Source: Fodinibacter sp963811825
GTDB lineage: Bacteria > Actinomycetota > Actinomycetes > Actinomycetales > Dermatophilaceae
Direction of reading: 5' to 3'
Assembly: GCA_963811825.1 (NCBI GenBank)
Contig: CAWESS010000041.1
Location: forward strand, 23,560 to 87,559
Length of the DNA stretch: 64,000 bases
Under the pieces are notes generated by a model. That model saw only the letters and a program-made list of their open reading frames with translations. It did no database searches and had not been told where the DNA came from. Position numbers and translations under genes: made by a program. Shown here in pieces: positions 1 to 10,967 of the stretch; positions within the stretch are counted from its first letter, which is position 1, and the number at the start of each line of letters is the position of its first letter.

Positions 1-85
1 CCTCCGGGCCGTCGAGGACGACGACGTCGCCGACCCCCCGACCGGCGAGGGCAGCGGTCGCGAGCAGGTGCAGCGGGAGGGTCAT
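1..85 (-). CDS. rsmE: 16S rRNA m3U1498 methyltransferase RsmE, N-terminal part only (runs off the window)
   Basis: Only the first 28 codons are present; the gene continues left of base 1. The visible residues start MTLPLHLLATAALAG and run into VVVLDGPE, which resembles the N-terminal PUA-like segment of RsmE where a GDxVxLDGPEGRH motif is usual. The ATG at 85 overlaps the dnaJ stop codon in an ATGA, so translation is probably coupled. The order hrcA-dnaJ-rsmE is a standard actinobacterial arrangement and is the main support. RsmE methylates U1498 of 16S rRNA using S-adenosylmethionine; the catalytic SPOUT domain is outside the window. Confidence 0.72.
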   Translation of the reverse strand, partial: MTLPLHLLATAALAGRGVGDVVVLDGPE

Positions 86-1209
86 CGAGCCTTGAAGGCG
101 TCGCGCAGCTTGCCGAAGATCGACCCGTCGCCCGGGTTGGCGACCCTGCCCTCGGGTCGCTCCTCGCCGCGCAGTGCCGCGAGCTGGCGCAGCAGGGCCT
201 CCTGCTCGCCGTCCAGGCGGGTCGGGGTCTGCACCATCGCGTGCACGATGATGTCGCCGCGACCCGTGCCGCGCAGGTGGGTGACCCCGAGCCCGCGCAG
301 GGTGATCGTGTCGCCCGACTGCGTGCCGCGACGGATCTCGAGGGTCTGCGGGCCGTCGAAGGTCTCCATCGACAGCGAGGCACCCAGGGCCGCAGCCGTC
401 ATCGGCACCTCGATCGTCGCGTGCAGGTCGTTGCCGCGCCGCTGGAAGACCGGATGCCGGTTGACCGCCACCTCGACGTAGAGGTCGCCGGCGGGGCCTG
501 CGCCGTGCCCGACCTCGCCCTCCCCCGCGAGCTGGATGCGCGTGCCGGTGTCGACACCGGCGGGCACCTTGAGGGTCAGCGTGCGGCGGGTGCGCACCCG
601 GCCGTCGCCGGAGCACTCGTAGCAGGGGTTGGTGATGATCTGGCCGAACCCCTGGCAGGTCATGCAGGGGCGGGTCGTCATGACCTGGCCGAGGAAGCTG
701 CGCTGCACCTGCTGCACCTCGCCGCGGCCCGCACACACGTCACACGTGCGGGTCGAGGTGCCCGGCTGCATCCCGGCGCCCTGGCAGGTGCCACAGGCCA
801 CCGCGGTGTCGATGGTGAGGTCCTTCTGGGCGCCGAACACGGCATCCCCGAGGTCGATGTCCAGGCGCACGAGGGCGTCCTGGCCGCGGGTGGTGCGCGA
901 GCGCGGGCCACGCCCGGCGGTGCCGGCCTGGCCACCGAAGAAGGCGTCCATGATGTCGCTGAAGGAGAAGCCCTGGCCGAAGCCGGCGGCACCGGCGCCG
1001 TACGGGTCGGCCCCGGCGTCGTAGGAGCGCTTCTTGTCGGCGTCGGAGAGCACGTCGTAGGCCTGCGAGACCTTCTTGAACTGCTCCTCGGCCTCGGGGC
1101 CGGGGTTGACGTCGGGGTGCAGGCGCCGGGCGGCCTTGCGGTAGGCACGCTTGATGTCCTCGGGGCTCGCGTCGCGGGCGACACCGAGGTCGGCGTAGTA
1201 GTCGTTCAC
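82..1209 (-). CDS. dnaJ: Chaperone protein DnaJ (HrcA-associated copy)
   Basis: Hsp40 co-chaperone of 375 residues that stimulates DnaK ATPase and delivers unfolded clients. Domains in order: J domain at about 1-65 with the HPD tripeptide (LHPDVNP, residues 31-33), a Gly/Phe-rich linker (FGQGFSFSD), a cysteine-rich zinc domain with four repeats (CGTCQGAG, CDVCAGRG, CMTCQGFG, CYECSGDG), then the two C-terminal substrate-binding beta domains. The GTG start at 1209 (VNDYYADLG) puts the J domain at the very N terminus; reading further upstream gives low-complexity sequence. It lies 52 bp downstream of hrcA on the same strand, so it is probably transcribed from the CIRCE-controlled promoter. Actinobacteria usually carry a second dnaJ beside dnaK-grpE; that copy is not in this window. 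Confidence 0.95.
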   Translation of the reverse strand: MNDYYADLGVARDASPEDIKRAYRKAARRLHPDVNPGPEAEEQFKKVSQAYDVLSDADKKRSYDAGADPYGAGAAGFGQGFSFSDIMDAFFGGQAGTAGRGPRSRTTRGQDALVRLDIDLGDAVFGAQKDLTIDTAVACGTCQGAGMQPGTSTRTCDVCAGRGEVQQVQRSFLGQVMTTRPCMTCQGFGQIITNPCYECSGDGRVRTRRTLTLKVPAGVDTGTRIQLAGEGEVGHGAGPAGDLYVEVAVNRHPVFQRRGNDLHATIEVPMTAAALGASLSMETFDGPQTLEIRRGTQSGDTITLRGLGVTHLRGTGRGDIIVHAMVQTPTRLDGEQEALLRQLAALRGEERPEGRVANPGDGSIFGKLRDAFKAR

Positions 1210-1261
1210 AGGTGGGAGGTCCTTCGGGACGGGGTGGGGGCGGTCGGTGCGGTCGCTGAGG

Positions 1262-2299
1262 TCACTGCGCGAGGATCCGCGAGACGTAGGTGGCGACGGT
1301 GCGCACGGCGGCCATCGTCGTGGGGTAGTCCATCCTCGTCGGCCCGAGGACGCCCAGGCCCGCGACGAGGTCGGACCCGGCACCGTAGCCGGTGGCCACC
1401 ATCGAGGTGGTCTGCAGCCCGGCATACGGGTTCTCGTGGCCGATGCGGACGGCGATGCGCTCACCCTGCTCGGCGGCGGTGCCGAGCAGCTTGAGCAGGA
1501 CGACGTGCTCCTCGAGGGCCTCGAGCACGGGCCCGAGGCTCATCGTGAAGTCGGGGCCGACGCGGGCCAGGTTGGCGGTTCCGGCGAGCACGACGCGCTC
1601 CTCGCGCTCCTCCACGAAGGAGTCCTGCAGCGCCGTGCCGACCGCGCGCACGAGGTCGCGCAGGCCCGGCTCGACCTGGTCGGGGACGGTGGCCAGCTCG
1701 GCGGAGGCCTCGGCCAGGGTGCGTCCGGCGGTGGCCCGGTTGAGCTCGGTGCGCAGCGCCGCGAGGGTGGTCTCGCCGGCGCTGCTGCTGAGGTCGGTGC
1801 CGACGTCGACGACCCGCTGCTCGACGCGCCCCGTCGTCGTGATGAGCACGACGAGCACCCGGTCACCGCCGAGCGGCACGAGCTCGATGTGGCGCACGCT
1901 GGAGCGGGCGAGCGACGGGTACTGGACGACGGCGACCTGGTGGGTCAGGGAGGAGAGCAGGCGGACGGTGCGGTCGACGACGTCGTCGAGGTCGACGGCA
2001 CCCTCGAGGAAGTGCGCGATGGCCCGCTGCTCGGCGGCGCTCATCGGCTTCACCGCGCTCAGCCGGTCGACGAAGAGGCGGTACCCGGCATCCGTCGGAA
2101 CGCGCCCGGCGCTCGTGTGGGGGGCGGCGATCAGGCCCTCCTCCTCGAGGGCGGCCATGTCGTTGCGCACCGTCGCGGCCGACACGCCGAGGTGGTGGCG
2201 GTCGAGCAGCGCCTTGGAACCGACCGGCTCGGAGGTCTGCACGTAGTCCTGGACGATGGCGCGCAGCACACGCAACCGACGGTCCTCGTTCATGCCCAC
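1262..2299 (-). CDS. hrcA: Heat-inducible transcription repressor HrcA
   Basis: Repressor of class I heat-shock genes that binds CIRCE elements and is kept active by GroEL in well-studied species. The 345-residue product starts (M)GMNEDRRLRVLRAIVQDYV, the typical winged-helix N terminus, followed by SVAATVRND-type recognition-helix residues (GVSAATVRNDMAALEEEG), then the GAF-like and inserted dimerisation domains. Two starts are possible: 2299 and the ATG two codons later at 2293. A perfect CIRCE sits about 30 bp upstream, so the gene is autoregulated. dnaJ follows on the same strand. Length and motifs are normal for the family. Confidence 0.96.
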   Translation of the reverse strand: MGMNEDRRLRVLRAIVQDYVQTSEPVGSKALLDRHHLGVSAATVRNDMAALEEEGLIAAPHTSAGRVPTDAGYRLFVDRLSAVKPMSAAEQRAIAHFLEGAVDLDDVVDRTVRLLSSLTHQVAVVQYPSLARSSVRHIELVPLGGDRVLVVLITTTGRVEQRVVDVGTDLSSSAGETTLAALRTELNRATAGRTLAEASAELATVPDQVEPGLRDLVRAVGTALQDSFVEEREERVVLAGTANLARVGPDFTMSLGPVLEALEEHVVLLKLLGTAAEQGERIAVRIGHENPYAGLQTTSMVATGYGAGSDLVAGLGVLGPTRMDYPTTMAAVRTVATYVSRILAQ

Positions 2300-2327
2300 C
2301 TCCGGTCGGTTCGCCTCAGAACAGCCT

Positions 2328-2354
2328 TTGGCACTCTCGCGCCGCGAGTGCCAA
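2328..2354. promoter_or_regulatory. CIRCE operator (HrcA binding site)
   Basis: The arms TTGGCACTC and GAGTGCCAA are exact reverse complements separated by nine bases. The known consensus is TTAGCACTC-N9-GAGTGCTAA, so each arm differs only at position 3 and the differences compensate. It lies between hrcA (minus) and the DUF3097 gene (plus), 29 bp before the hrcA start, where it would block the hrcA promoter. Confidence 0.96.
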
Positions 2355-2402
2355 TTCTACGGGCTGGGTCCGACGCGCGCGAATGCCGGTAACCTCACCG
2401 GC

Positions 2403-3279
2403 GTGGTGGACAGGTATGGCGGCGACGTGCTCGGGGGCGACTGGCGCACGCCACCGCGGGGTCGCTCGGTCGAGCTCGCCGCCGAGCCGGGCACGGTCGT
2501 CGAGGACGTCGAGACCGGCTGGGTCGGCGCGGTCGTGCGCGTGGAGAAGGCCGGCGGCATCATGGTCGTGCACCTCGAGGACCGGCACGGACGCACCCGC
2601 GGGTTCCGCCTCGGGCCCGGGTTCCTCGTCGACGGCTCGCCCGTGACCCTCACTCCCCCCAAGGCGGCGGATGCCGCTCGGCTGGCCGCCGCTCGCGCCG
2701 CGGCCTCGCGCACGGCGAGCGGGTCGCGGGCCGTCACCGGGCAGCGGGCCAAGGTCGCCAGCGGCTCGCGGATCTTCGTCGAGGGCAAGCACGACGCCGA
2801 GCTCGTGGAGAAGGTGTGGGGCGCCGACCTGCGCGTCGAGGGGGTCGTCGTCGAGATGCTCGACGGTGTGGACGACCTCGCCGGGGCGATCCGCGACTTC
2901 GCGCCGTCGCACCGGGCGGCGGATGGGGGTGCTCGTCGACCACCTCGTGCCCGGCACCAAGGAGTGGCGGGTCGTGCAGGAGGCGCGGGCGGTGAAGCCG
3001 TACGCCGCGCACGTGCTCGTGGTCGGCCACCCCTACGTCGACGTCTGGCAGTCGGTCAAGCCGCAGCGCCTCGGCATGGACACGTGGCCCGTCATCCCGC
3101 GCGGCACCTCGTGGAAGGTCGGCATCGCCGCGCACCTGGGGTGGCCGCACTCGACCCAGCGCGACCTCGCCATGGCCTGGCGCCAGATCCTGGCGTCGGT
3201 GCACACCTATGCCGACCTCGAGCCCGAGCTTCTCGGCCGCGTCGAGGAGCTCATCGACTTCGTCACCGCCCCCGGGTGA
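2403..3279 (+). CDS. DUF3097 family protein (apparent single-base frameshift)
   Basis: Conserved actinobacterial protein of unknown function. The product starts VVDRYGGDVLGGDWR at one of two adjacent GTG codons (2403 or 2406), matching the family's usual N terminus. The first frame carries RIFVEGKHDAELVEKVWG and VVEMLDGVDDL; the rest (GVLVDHLVPGTKEWR through HLGWPHSTQRDLAMAW and LLGRVEELIDF) is in the next frame. The switch falls on a run of five G at 2925-2929; removing one G gives a continuous 291-residue protein of normal family length. It diverges from hrcA across the CIRCE element. I can assign no function beyond the family name; the KHD and VDH segments recall TOPRIM-like nuclease folds, but that is only an impression. 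Confidence 0.85.
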
Positions 3280-3401
3280 CCCGGTTCTCGGGGTCGGCCC
3301 TGACGCGACCCTGACCGCGACCCCGACCCGACCCCGGCTTCGCGTCGACAGCGCCCCCACGGGTGTTTGATGGATACAGACCCACCCACAAGGAGCACCA
3401 G

Positions 3402-4165
3402 ATGAGTGACACCACGCCCCGCAAGCGACGACCACCCCGTCGACCCGACGGCCCCCTTCGAGCCGGCCACCGACGTCGAGCACACCGCCGACACCGAGTC
3501 CACGGTCGACGAGCCCACCGCCGACACCGAGCACGCTGGCGTCGAGCACACCGAGGTCGTTCCCGAGCTCCCGCCGGTCCAGGCACAGCCCGTTCCCGTG
3601 TCCGTGCCCGTGCCGGCCGCCACTGCGCCCTTCGACCCGACCGCCCTGGCGATCGGCCAGCCGGCCGCCGGTAGGCAGCCGTTCACCCAGCAGTACGACC
3701 AGCAGCAGTACGCCCAGCCGCAGGCCCAGCAGGCCCCGTACGCCCAGCAGCAGCAGTACGGCCAGCAGCCCCCGCCGCCCCCCGGCGCCCCGGGCTACGC
3801 ACGTCGCGCCGGCCCCGATGAAGCCCACCGACGAGCGGACCGCGGGCATGGCCGCCCACGCCGGGACGCTCGCCGCGACGATCCTCTCCAGCGGCTTCCT
3901 CGGGTTCGTCTGCGCCCTGGTCATGTACCTCGTCTTCCGCGACCGCGGCCCGTTCGTGCGCGCCCACGCGGCGAACGCGCTCAACATCCAGATCATCGCC
4001 GGCATCGTCATGCTCATCTCGCTGCCCCTGATGCTCGTGCTCGTCGGCTTCCTGACCTTCGGCGCAGCCGTCGTCTGGGCGATCGTCATGCACATCATCG
4101 GCGCCGTGAAGGCGAACAACGGTGAGTGGTGGAGCCCGCCGCTGACCCCCCAGTTCGTCAAGTAG
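3402..4165 (+). CDS. DUF4870 membrane protein with a Pro/Gln-rich N terminus (two apparent frameshifts)
   Basis: Small integral membrane protein, function unknown. A strong ribosome site (AAGGAG, 3390-3395) precedes ATG at 3402. The N-terminal half is acidic and then Gln/Pro/Tyr-rich and probably disordered. The C-terminal domain, from ERTAGMAAHAG to the end, has hydrophobic segments near residues 150-175 and 200-235 and the FVRAHAANALNIQI motif that marks DUF4870. Three frames are needed: one extra C in the C4 run at 3417-3420 (or a GTG start at 3406 instead), and one extra C in the C4 run at 3813-3816. Corrected length is about 253 residues. The tail WWSPPLTPQFVK is intact. No operon partner is evident; hemW converges from the right. 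Confidence 0.75.
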
Positions 4166-4186
4166 TCGCGGACAGCACCCTCGGCC

Positions 4187-5407
4187 TCACACGAGGCGGC
4201 GCACCACGGCATCCGCGAGGAGCCGCCCGCGCCGGGTGAGCACCACCGTCCGATCCGCCACGGCCGCACGGCCGTCGACCAGCCCGTCAGCGACGAGGCC
4301 GGCGACGGCCGTGCGGCCGTCGGCGTCGAGCACGCCGATCGGCAGGCCCTCGCGCAGCCGCACCCGCAGCAGCACCTCCTCGTCGTGGCGCTGCTCGGAG
4401 GTCAGGGTCTCGCGACCGGCGGCGGGCGAGGCACCGGCATCCAGACGCGCGGCGTAGGTCCTCGGGTGCTTGACGTTCCACCAGCGCACTCCGCCGACGT
4501 GGCTGTGCGCGCCCGGACCGACTCCCCACCAGGCGTCACCGCGCCAGTAGCCCTCGTTGTGCCGGCACCGACCGGCCTCGGTGCGCGACCAGTTGCTCAC
4601 CTCGTACCAGTCGAAGCCGGCCGCCGCGAGCACGTCGTCGGCCAGCTCGTACTTGTCGGCCTCGTCGTCGCCGTCGGGCATCGACACCTCGCCCCGCCGC
4701 ACCTGCGCCGCGAGCTTGGTGCCCTCCTCGACGATCAGGGCGTAGGCCGAGACGTGGTCGGGCTCGAGCGCGACGGCGGCGTCGAGGCTGGCCCGCCAGT
4801 CGGCCAGGCTCTCGCCGGGGGTGCCGTAGATGAGGTCGACGCTCGTCGCCAGCCCGGCCGCCTTGGCCCCCGCGACCGCCGTGGCCACCCGGGCGGGGTC
4901 GTGGGTGCGCTCGAGGGTGCGCAGCACGTGCGGCACGACCGACTGCATGCCGACCGAGACCCTCGTGAAGCCGCCGGCCGCGAGCTCGGCCAGGTCGGCG
5001 GCGGTCACCGAGTCGGGGTTGGCCTCGGTCGTCACCTCGGCATCGGGCGAGAGGCCGAACCGCTCCCGGATGCCGTCCACGCACCGCACGAGGTCGGCCG
5101 CCGGGAGGAGGGTGGGCGTTCCACCCCCGACGAAGACGGTGTCGACGGGGCGGGCGTGTTCCCCGAGCACCCGCACGGCGAGGTCGAGCTCGGCCAGCGC
5201 CTGGTCGGCGAAGGTCGCCGTGGAGGCACCCGGCCCGAGCTCGCCGAGCGTGTAGGTGTTGAAGTCGCAGTAGCCGCAGCGCACCGAGCAGTAGGGCACG
5301 TGGAGGTAGATGCCGAACCGGCCGTCCGCGAGCGTGGTGAGCGCATGGATCGGCAGCTCGCCGGACTCGGGCGCGGGGTCACCGTCGGGCAGTCGGGGCA
5401 CCGGCAC
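4187..5407 (-). CDS. hemW: Heme chaperone HemW (radical SAM, coproporphyrinogen oxidase-like)
   Basis: Radical SAM protein of 406 residues in the HemN/HemW family. The cluster motif is HVPYCSVRCGYCDFN, with cysteines at 40, 44 and 47 (CxxxCxxC), followed by FVGGGTPTLL and the conserved EANPDSV segment. HemW proteins bind heme and hand it to apoproteins; they lack the extra N-terminal cysteine arrangement of true HemN oxidases, and the N terminus here (VPVPRLPDGDPAPESGELPIHALTTL) is of the actinobacterial HemW kind. The start is GTG at 5407; an overlapping ATG at 5409 is out of frame. In many actinobacteria hemW lies directly before hrcA; here two unrelated genes and a strand change intervene. 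Confidence 0.92.
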   Translation of the reverse strand: MPVPRLPDGDPAPESGELPIHALTTLADGRFGIYLHVPYCSVRCGYCDFNTYTLGELGPGASTATFADQALAELDLAVRVLGEHARPVDTVFVGGGTPTLLPAADLVRCVDGIRERFGLSPDAEVTTEANPDSVTAADLAELAAGGFTRVSVGMQSVVPHVLRTLERTHDPARVATAVAGAKAAGLATSVDLIYGTPGESLADWRASLDAAVALEPDHVSAYALIVEEGTKLAAQVRRGEVSMPDGDDEADKYELADDVLAAAGFDWYEVSNWSRTEAGRCRHNEGYWRGDAWWGVGPGAHSHVGGVRWWNVKHPRTYAARLDAGASPAAGRETLTSEQRHDEEVLLRVRLREGLPIGVLDADGRTAVAGLVADGLVDGRAAVADRTVVLTRRGRLLADAVVRRLV

Positions 5408-5441
5408 ATTCTCCCCCGCGGGCTCGACCTACGATGACCGG

Positions 5442-6225
5442 GTGACGGACCGGTGGATCGAGCTCGACGGGCTCGTCAACATGCGTGACCTCGGCGGCCT
5501 CCCGACGCGGGACGGGAGGCGCACGGCATCCGGGCGGTTGATCCGCTCCGACAACCTCCAGGACCTCACCGACGCCGACGTCACGCGCCTCGTCGACGAG
5601 CTCGGCGTGAGCGACATCGTCGACCTGCGCACCGAGGTCGAGGTGCACCTCGAGGGGCCCGGGCCGCTGCGCCGGGTGGAGTCGCTGACCCACCACCACC
5701 ACTCGCTCATCGCCGCGCGCGTCGAGGAGGACCTCGACGAGCTGGCCGCCAAGGCGCTCGCCGTGCCGTGGAGCCCTGACGACACGCGCCGCGACGCGTC
5801 GTTCTGGGCCGAGCACTACCTCGGCTACCTCGCAGCGCGGCCCGACTCGGTGTCAGCAGCCCTGCGGGTCGTGGCCGAGGCCGAGGGAGCCGCCGTCGTG
5901 CACTGCGCAGCGGGCAAGGACCGCACCGGCACCGTCATCGCGATGGCGCTGGACGTGGCCGGGGTGCCGCACGACGAGATCGTCGCCGACTACGTGCTGA
6001 CGGCTGAGCGGATCGAGCTGATCATCGGCCGGCTCATGCCGCGCCCGGCCTACGGCCACGCCCTGGCCAAGCAGTCGGTCGACGAGCAGTCACCCAAGGC
6101 CGAGTCGATCGAGGCGATCCTGCGGGCCGTGGACGCCGGGTGGGGTGGCGCCGCGGGGTGGCTGGTGGCACAGGGCTGGACCGAGGCCGAGGTCGAGCAG
6201 TCTGCGCGAGCGCCTCACCGAGTGA
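5442..6225 (+). CDS. Tyrosine-protein phosphatase, PF13350 family (probable C-terminal frameshift)
   Basis: Cysteine-based phosphatase. The signature HCAAGKDRTG (about residues 154-163) is the HCxxGxxR active-site loop, and NMRDLGGLPTRDG with LIRSDNLQDLT are the conserved N-terminal motifs. Likely substrates are phosphotyrosine or phosphoinositide, as for MptpB-type enzymes, but this is not shown. The start GTG at 5442 directly precedes the first motif. As written, the frame runs on to 6365 with an atypical Ser/Arg-rich tail. With one extra base near 6201 removed, it ends in LRERLTE and a stop at 6223-6225, and a strong hairpin begins at once (6226). The native product is therefore probably 260 residues. 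Confidence 0.85.
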
Positions 6226-6267
6226 GCCTGCACGACAGTCGGGGCATGACCCCGGTTTCGTGCAGGC
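6226..6267. terminator. Hairpin terminator after the phosphatase gene
   Basis: Outer arms GCCTGCACGA and TCGTGCAGGC pair perfectly, with an inner CGGGG / CCCCG stem and a small loop. It lies immediately after the inferred phosphatase stop and before the end of the convergent DUF4442 gene, so it may serve both. No U-tract follows, as is common in actinobacteria. Confidence 0.7.
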
Positions 6268-6330
6268 ATCCATCGTCGGCGAGCGAGTCGGAGCCGAGCC
6301 CCGGCGCGCCCGAGGAGGACGGTCGTGCCG

Positions 6331-6795
6331 TCAGCGGGTGGGGCGCTCGGAGACATAGATCGTGATGATGCCATCGACGACGACCGTGCCGTCGGTGCGC
6401 AGTGCCGTGACGCGCACCGGCACGTCGCCGACCTGCTCCCAGTCGGCCGGGTCGGTCTCGGCGATGCAGAGCAGGTCGGTCGTCGACTTCGCGAGGTAGG
6501 AGACGGTCATCCCCTTGGGGATCCAGCGTCGGCCCGGCGGCGTGGTGGCCTCGGCGAGCAGGCCCATGGCCGCCTCGAGCCCGTTGCACACGGCGATCGC
6601 GTGCACCGTGCCGAGGTGGTTCTGGACAGCCCACCGCTTGCGGATCGTCAGCTCGGCGTGGTGCGGGCGGACCTCGCGCACCTGGGGTCGCACGGTGCGG
6701 AAGTAGGGGGCCTTCAGCGAGAAGAGCACCGAGAAGGCGCGCTTGCCGAGGGGGCGGGCGGCGGCGCGGCGGTAGAGGGCATAGGTGTCGGGCAC
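6331..6795 (-). CDS. DUF4442 hotdog-fold protein (putative acyl-CoA thioesterase-like)
   Basis: Protein of 154 residues. The segment ELTIRKRWAVQNHLGTVHAIAVCNGLEAAMGLLAEATTP matches the hotdog-fold core of DUF4442 / PaaI-like proteins, with VQNHLGTVHA as the conserved motif before the long helix. Such proteins are usually thioesterases acting on acyl-CoA, but DUF4442 members are mostly uncharacterised. I chose the GTG start at 6795 (VPDTYALYRRAAARPLGK) because the sequence upstream is intergenic and overlaps the promoter of the divergent NUDIX gene. The 52-bp gap between 6795 and 6847 must hold both promoters. Confidence 0.8.
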   Translation of the reverse strand: MPDTYALYRRAAARPLGKRAFSVLFSLKAPYFRTVRPQVREVRPHHAELTIRKRWAVQNHLGTVHAIAVCNGLEAAMGLLAEATTPPGRRWIPKGMTVSYLAKSTTDLLCIAETDPADWEQVGDVPVRVTALRTDGTVVVDGIITIYVSERPTR

Positions 6796-6846
6796 CCAGC
6801 GCAGGTTACCCGCCGGTACGGGTCCGCGGGTGGCTAGCGTGTGGGC

Positions 6847-7422
6847 ATGCCCACCCCGCTCCTTCCCGGCCAGCCCGGATTCGTCGTACCCGCGCCCGAG
6901 GACCGGCCCCGCTTCGACCGGCGGGCCGTTCGCGTGCTGCTGCTCGACGAGACCGATCGCCTCCTGCTCCTGCTCGACTCCGACCTGGGGCTCGACCCGG
7001 TGGCCCACTGGTGGGTGACCCCCGGTGGCGGCGTCGACCCCGGGGAGAGCGACCTCGAGGCCGCGGTGCGCGAGCTGTGGGAGGAGACCGGGCTCGTCGT
7101 GGATGCCGGGGCGCTCGTCGGTCCGCTGCTCACCCGCCTCGTCGTGCACGGCTACAGCGACAAGATCGTGGACCAGACCGAGGTGTTCTTCGCGGTGCGC
7201 GTTCCGAACTTCACGATCGACACGACGGCGCACACCGAGGAGGAGCAGCTGACGGTTGCCGACATCCGGTGGTGGGACCTCGATGACCTCGAGCGCACCG
7301 ACGACGACGTCTGGCCGCGCGACCTGGTCGCCGTGCTGGCCCTCGTGGAGAGCCCGGAGGTCTGGCGCGACGGTCCCGTGAAGGGCCCGCCCGTCGAGGA
7401 GTCGAGCGTCCCCACCTCGTGA
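6847..7422 (+). CDS. NUDIX hydrolase
   Basis: Protein of 191 residues with a complete Nudix box, GGGVDPGESDLEAAVRELWEETG (Gx5Ex7REUxEExGU), at about residues 59-81. It is therefore expected to hydrolyse a nucleoside diphosphate linked to another group, with divalent metal bound by the REUxEE glutamates. The substrate cannot be told from the sequence. The ATG at 6847 is preferred; an in-frame GTG lies two codons upstream. The next gene starts 14 bp after the stop, so the two may be co-transcribed. Confidence 0.92.
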   Translation: MPTPLLPGQPGFVVPAPEDRPRFDRRAVRVLLLDETDRLLLLLDSDLGLDPVAHWWVTPGGGVDPGESDLEAAVRELWEETGLVVDAGALVGPLLTRLVVHGYSDKIVDQTEVFFAVRVPNFTIDTTAHTEEEQLTVADIRWWDLDDLERTDDDVWPRDLVAVLALVESPEVWRDGPVKGPPVEESSVPTS

Positions 7423-7435
7423 CAAGGTGGCCTCC

Positions 7436-8012
7436 ATGGATGCGAAGGCGACCGCGTGGCACTACCTGAAGAACGCCCGCGAGCAGGTGATCTGGAAGGT
7501 CGAGGGCGTTGCCCGAGCGGGACCAGCGGATGCCGCTCACCCCCACGGGGACCAACCTCCTCGGGGTCGTGAAGCACCTCGCCGGGGTCGAGGCGGAGTA
7601 CTTCGGCATGTGCCTGGGGCGGCCGTGGCCGGAGCCCATGGCGTTCTGGGCCGATGACGCGCAGCCCAACGACGACATGTGGGCGACGGCCGACGAGTCT
7701 CCCGAGCAGATCCTCGACCTCTACCGCCGGGTGGCGGCCTTCGCCGACGAGACGATCGAGCCGCTGCCACTGGACGCCCCCGCCCACGTGCCGTGGTGGC
7801 GTGACTCGGACACCGACCTGCACCACCTGCTCGTGCACATGGCGGTCGAGACGGCCCGGCACGCCGGGCACCTGGACATCCTGCGCGAGCAGCTCGACGG
7901 TCAGCGCGGCTGGTCGCCCCAGCACCCGAACCTGCCCGAGGGCGGCGACGAGTGGTGGGCGGCGTACGTGACGCAGCTGCGCGACATCGCCGAGGCCTCC
8001 CCCGGCAACTGA
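7436..8012 (+). CDS. DinB / DUF664 family protein (apparent single-base frameshift)
   Basis: Four-helix-bundle DinB-like protein, probably metal-binding with a role in thiol-dependent or detoxification chemistry; exact role unknown. The first frame gives MDAKATAWHYLKNAREQVIW. After about base 7508 the next frame gives LPERDQRMPLTPTGTNLLGVVKHLAGVEAEYFG, and further on HHLLVHMAVETARHAGHLDILREQ. The histidines in VKHLAGVE and MAVETARHAGHLD are those that normally bind metal. Removing one base at about 7508 joins the frames into a 191-residue protein of normal length. It follows the NUDIX gene closely on the same strand and converges on lepA. Confidence 0.85.
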
Positions 8013-8016
8013 CGCG

Positions 8017-9873
<1,857 letters not shown>

Positions 9874-9951
9874 GAGCGGGTGGATTCCTTGCGTGGACGG
9901 CGGTCAGGACACTGGTCGACCAGTCTCCCACGATTCCCGGATGCCGTTCAC

Positions 9952-10857
9952 TCACCCCCGCAGCAGGGTCAGGGCCTGCTCCAGTGCCTCGTCAGCGGGA
10001 CACTCGACGTCCGGAACCACCCCGACGCCCTCCCAGGACCGCCCGTCCCGGTGGCTGAGCGCTCGGGCCACCGGGATGGTGAGCTCGAGCTCGGGGTGCA
10101 CCGCCACGCCCACGCGGGGGTTGGCTCCGCCGCGGGTCCGGGCACCCACCACCTGGCCGCGGCCGAGCTGCTGCACGTCGAAGGCCACCTCTTCACCGCC
10201 GGAGAAGGTCGCCTCCGACGTCAGCACGACGAGCGGCCGGTGGGGGCCGAACCGCCGTGCCGGTGCCGAGTGGGTCCACCGCTGCTGCACGCCCTCCTCT
10301 CGCGACTCGATGTCGACGAGCCGCGCCGGGTCGTCCCCCACCACGTGGCCGAGCAGGAGCTGGACGGCATCAGGCGCTCCGCCGTGGCACTCACGCACGT
10401 CGAGGACGAGTGCGTCGGCGTCTGCGACGAGAGCCATGGCGGCGTGGACCGCATCCCAGGACAGCGCGGCCGGCGTCAACACCGGACCGAGCGACACGTG
10501 GGCGACGTTCCCGTCGAGCCGCTCGACTGCTCTGATGCCGCCGGCCGACGTGCGTGCCTGTTCGCGCCAGTACGCCTCGTACGCGGCGGGGTCCTCGGTC
10601 GGCGGAACTCCGTCGGGGTGGTGGACGACTCGCAGGTGGAGGTCGTGCGCCACGTTCTGGAGGTCAGCGGTCAGCTTGGCGGCGAGGGTCGCCGGGTCCA
10701 GGACATCGTCGTAGGCGCCGGCCCCCAGACGTTCGCGCAGGCGGGTCGAGGCGTGTTCGCCGACCTCGGCTGACACGAATCGCCCGGCAACCAGGTCGGC
10801 GCAGGCGATGACGACCGCGTGGGTGTCGAGCCGCGCGGGGTCGATCATGGGGTCCAT
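9952..10857 (-). CDS. S41-family peptidase-like protein (IRBP / tail-specific protease fold)
   Basis: Protein of about 301 residues. The N-terminal third (DLVAGRFVSAEVGEHASTRLRERLGAG, then LAAKLTADLQNVAHDLHLRVVHHP) resembles the helical N-terminal domain of interphotoreceptor-retinoid-binding-type S41 proteins. It is followed by ADALVLDVRECHGGAPDAVQLLLGHV and PLVVLTSEATFSGGEEVAFDVQQLGRGQVVGARTRGGANP, where TSEATFSGGEE carries the conserved nucleophile serine region of S41 peptidases. No signal peptide is evident, so it is probably cytoplasmic and may act on peptides. I use the ATG at 10857; an upstream in-frame codon at 10905 and an ATG at 10848 are alternatives. The gene stands alone, divergent from the MFS gene. 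Confidence 0.82.
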   Translation of the reverse strand: MDPMIDPARLDTHAVVIACADLVAGRFVSAEVGEHASTRLRERLGAGAYDDVLDPATLAAKLTADLQNVAHDLHLRVVHHPDGVPPTEDPAAYEAYWREQARTSAGGIRAVERLDGNVAHVSLGPVLTPAALSWDAVHAAMALVADADALVLDVRECHGGAPDAVQLLLGHVVGDDPARLVDIESREEGVQQRWTHSAPARRFGPHRPLVVLTSEATFSGGEEVAFDVQQLGRGQVVGARTRGGANPRVGVAVHPELELTIPVARALSHRDGRSWEGVGVVPDVECPADEALEQALTLLRG

Positions 10858-10967
10858 GCCGTCGATTCTGGCGCGCCTGGTCGCCAGAGTGCCACCGTGG
10901 GTCAACCCGCTCCCGGCTCCGGCAGAAATCGCTGGCGGCTGTCGGTGCCTCCTCGCATGCTTGACCC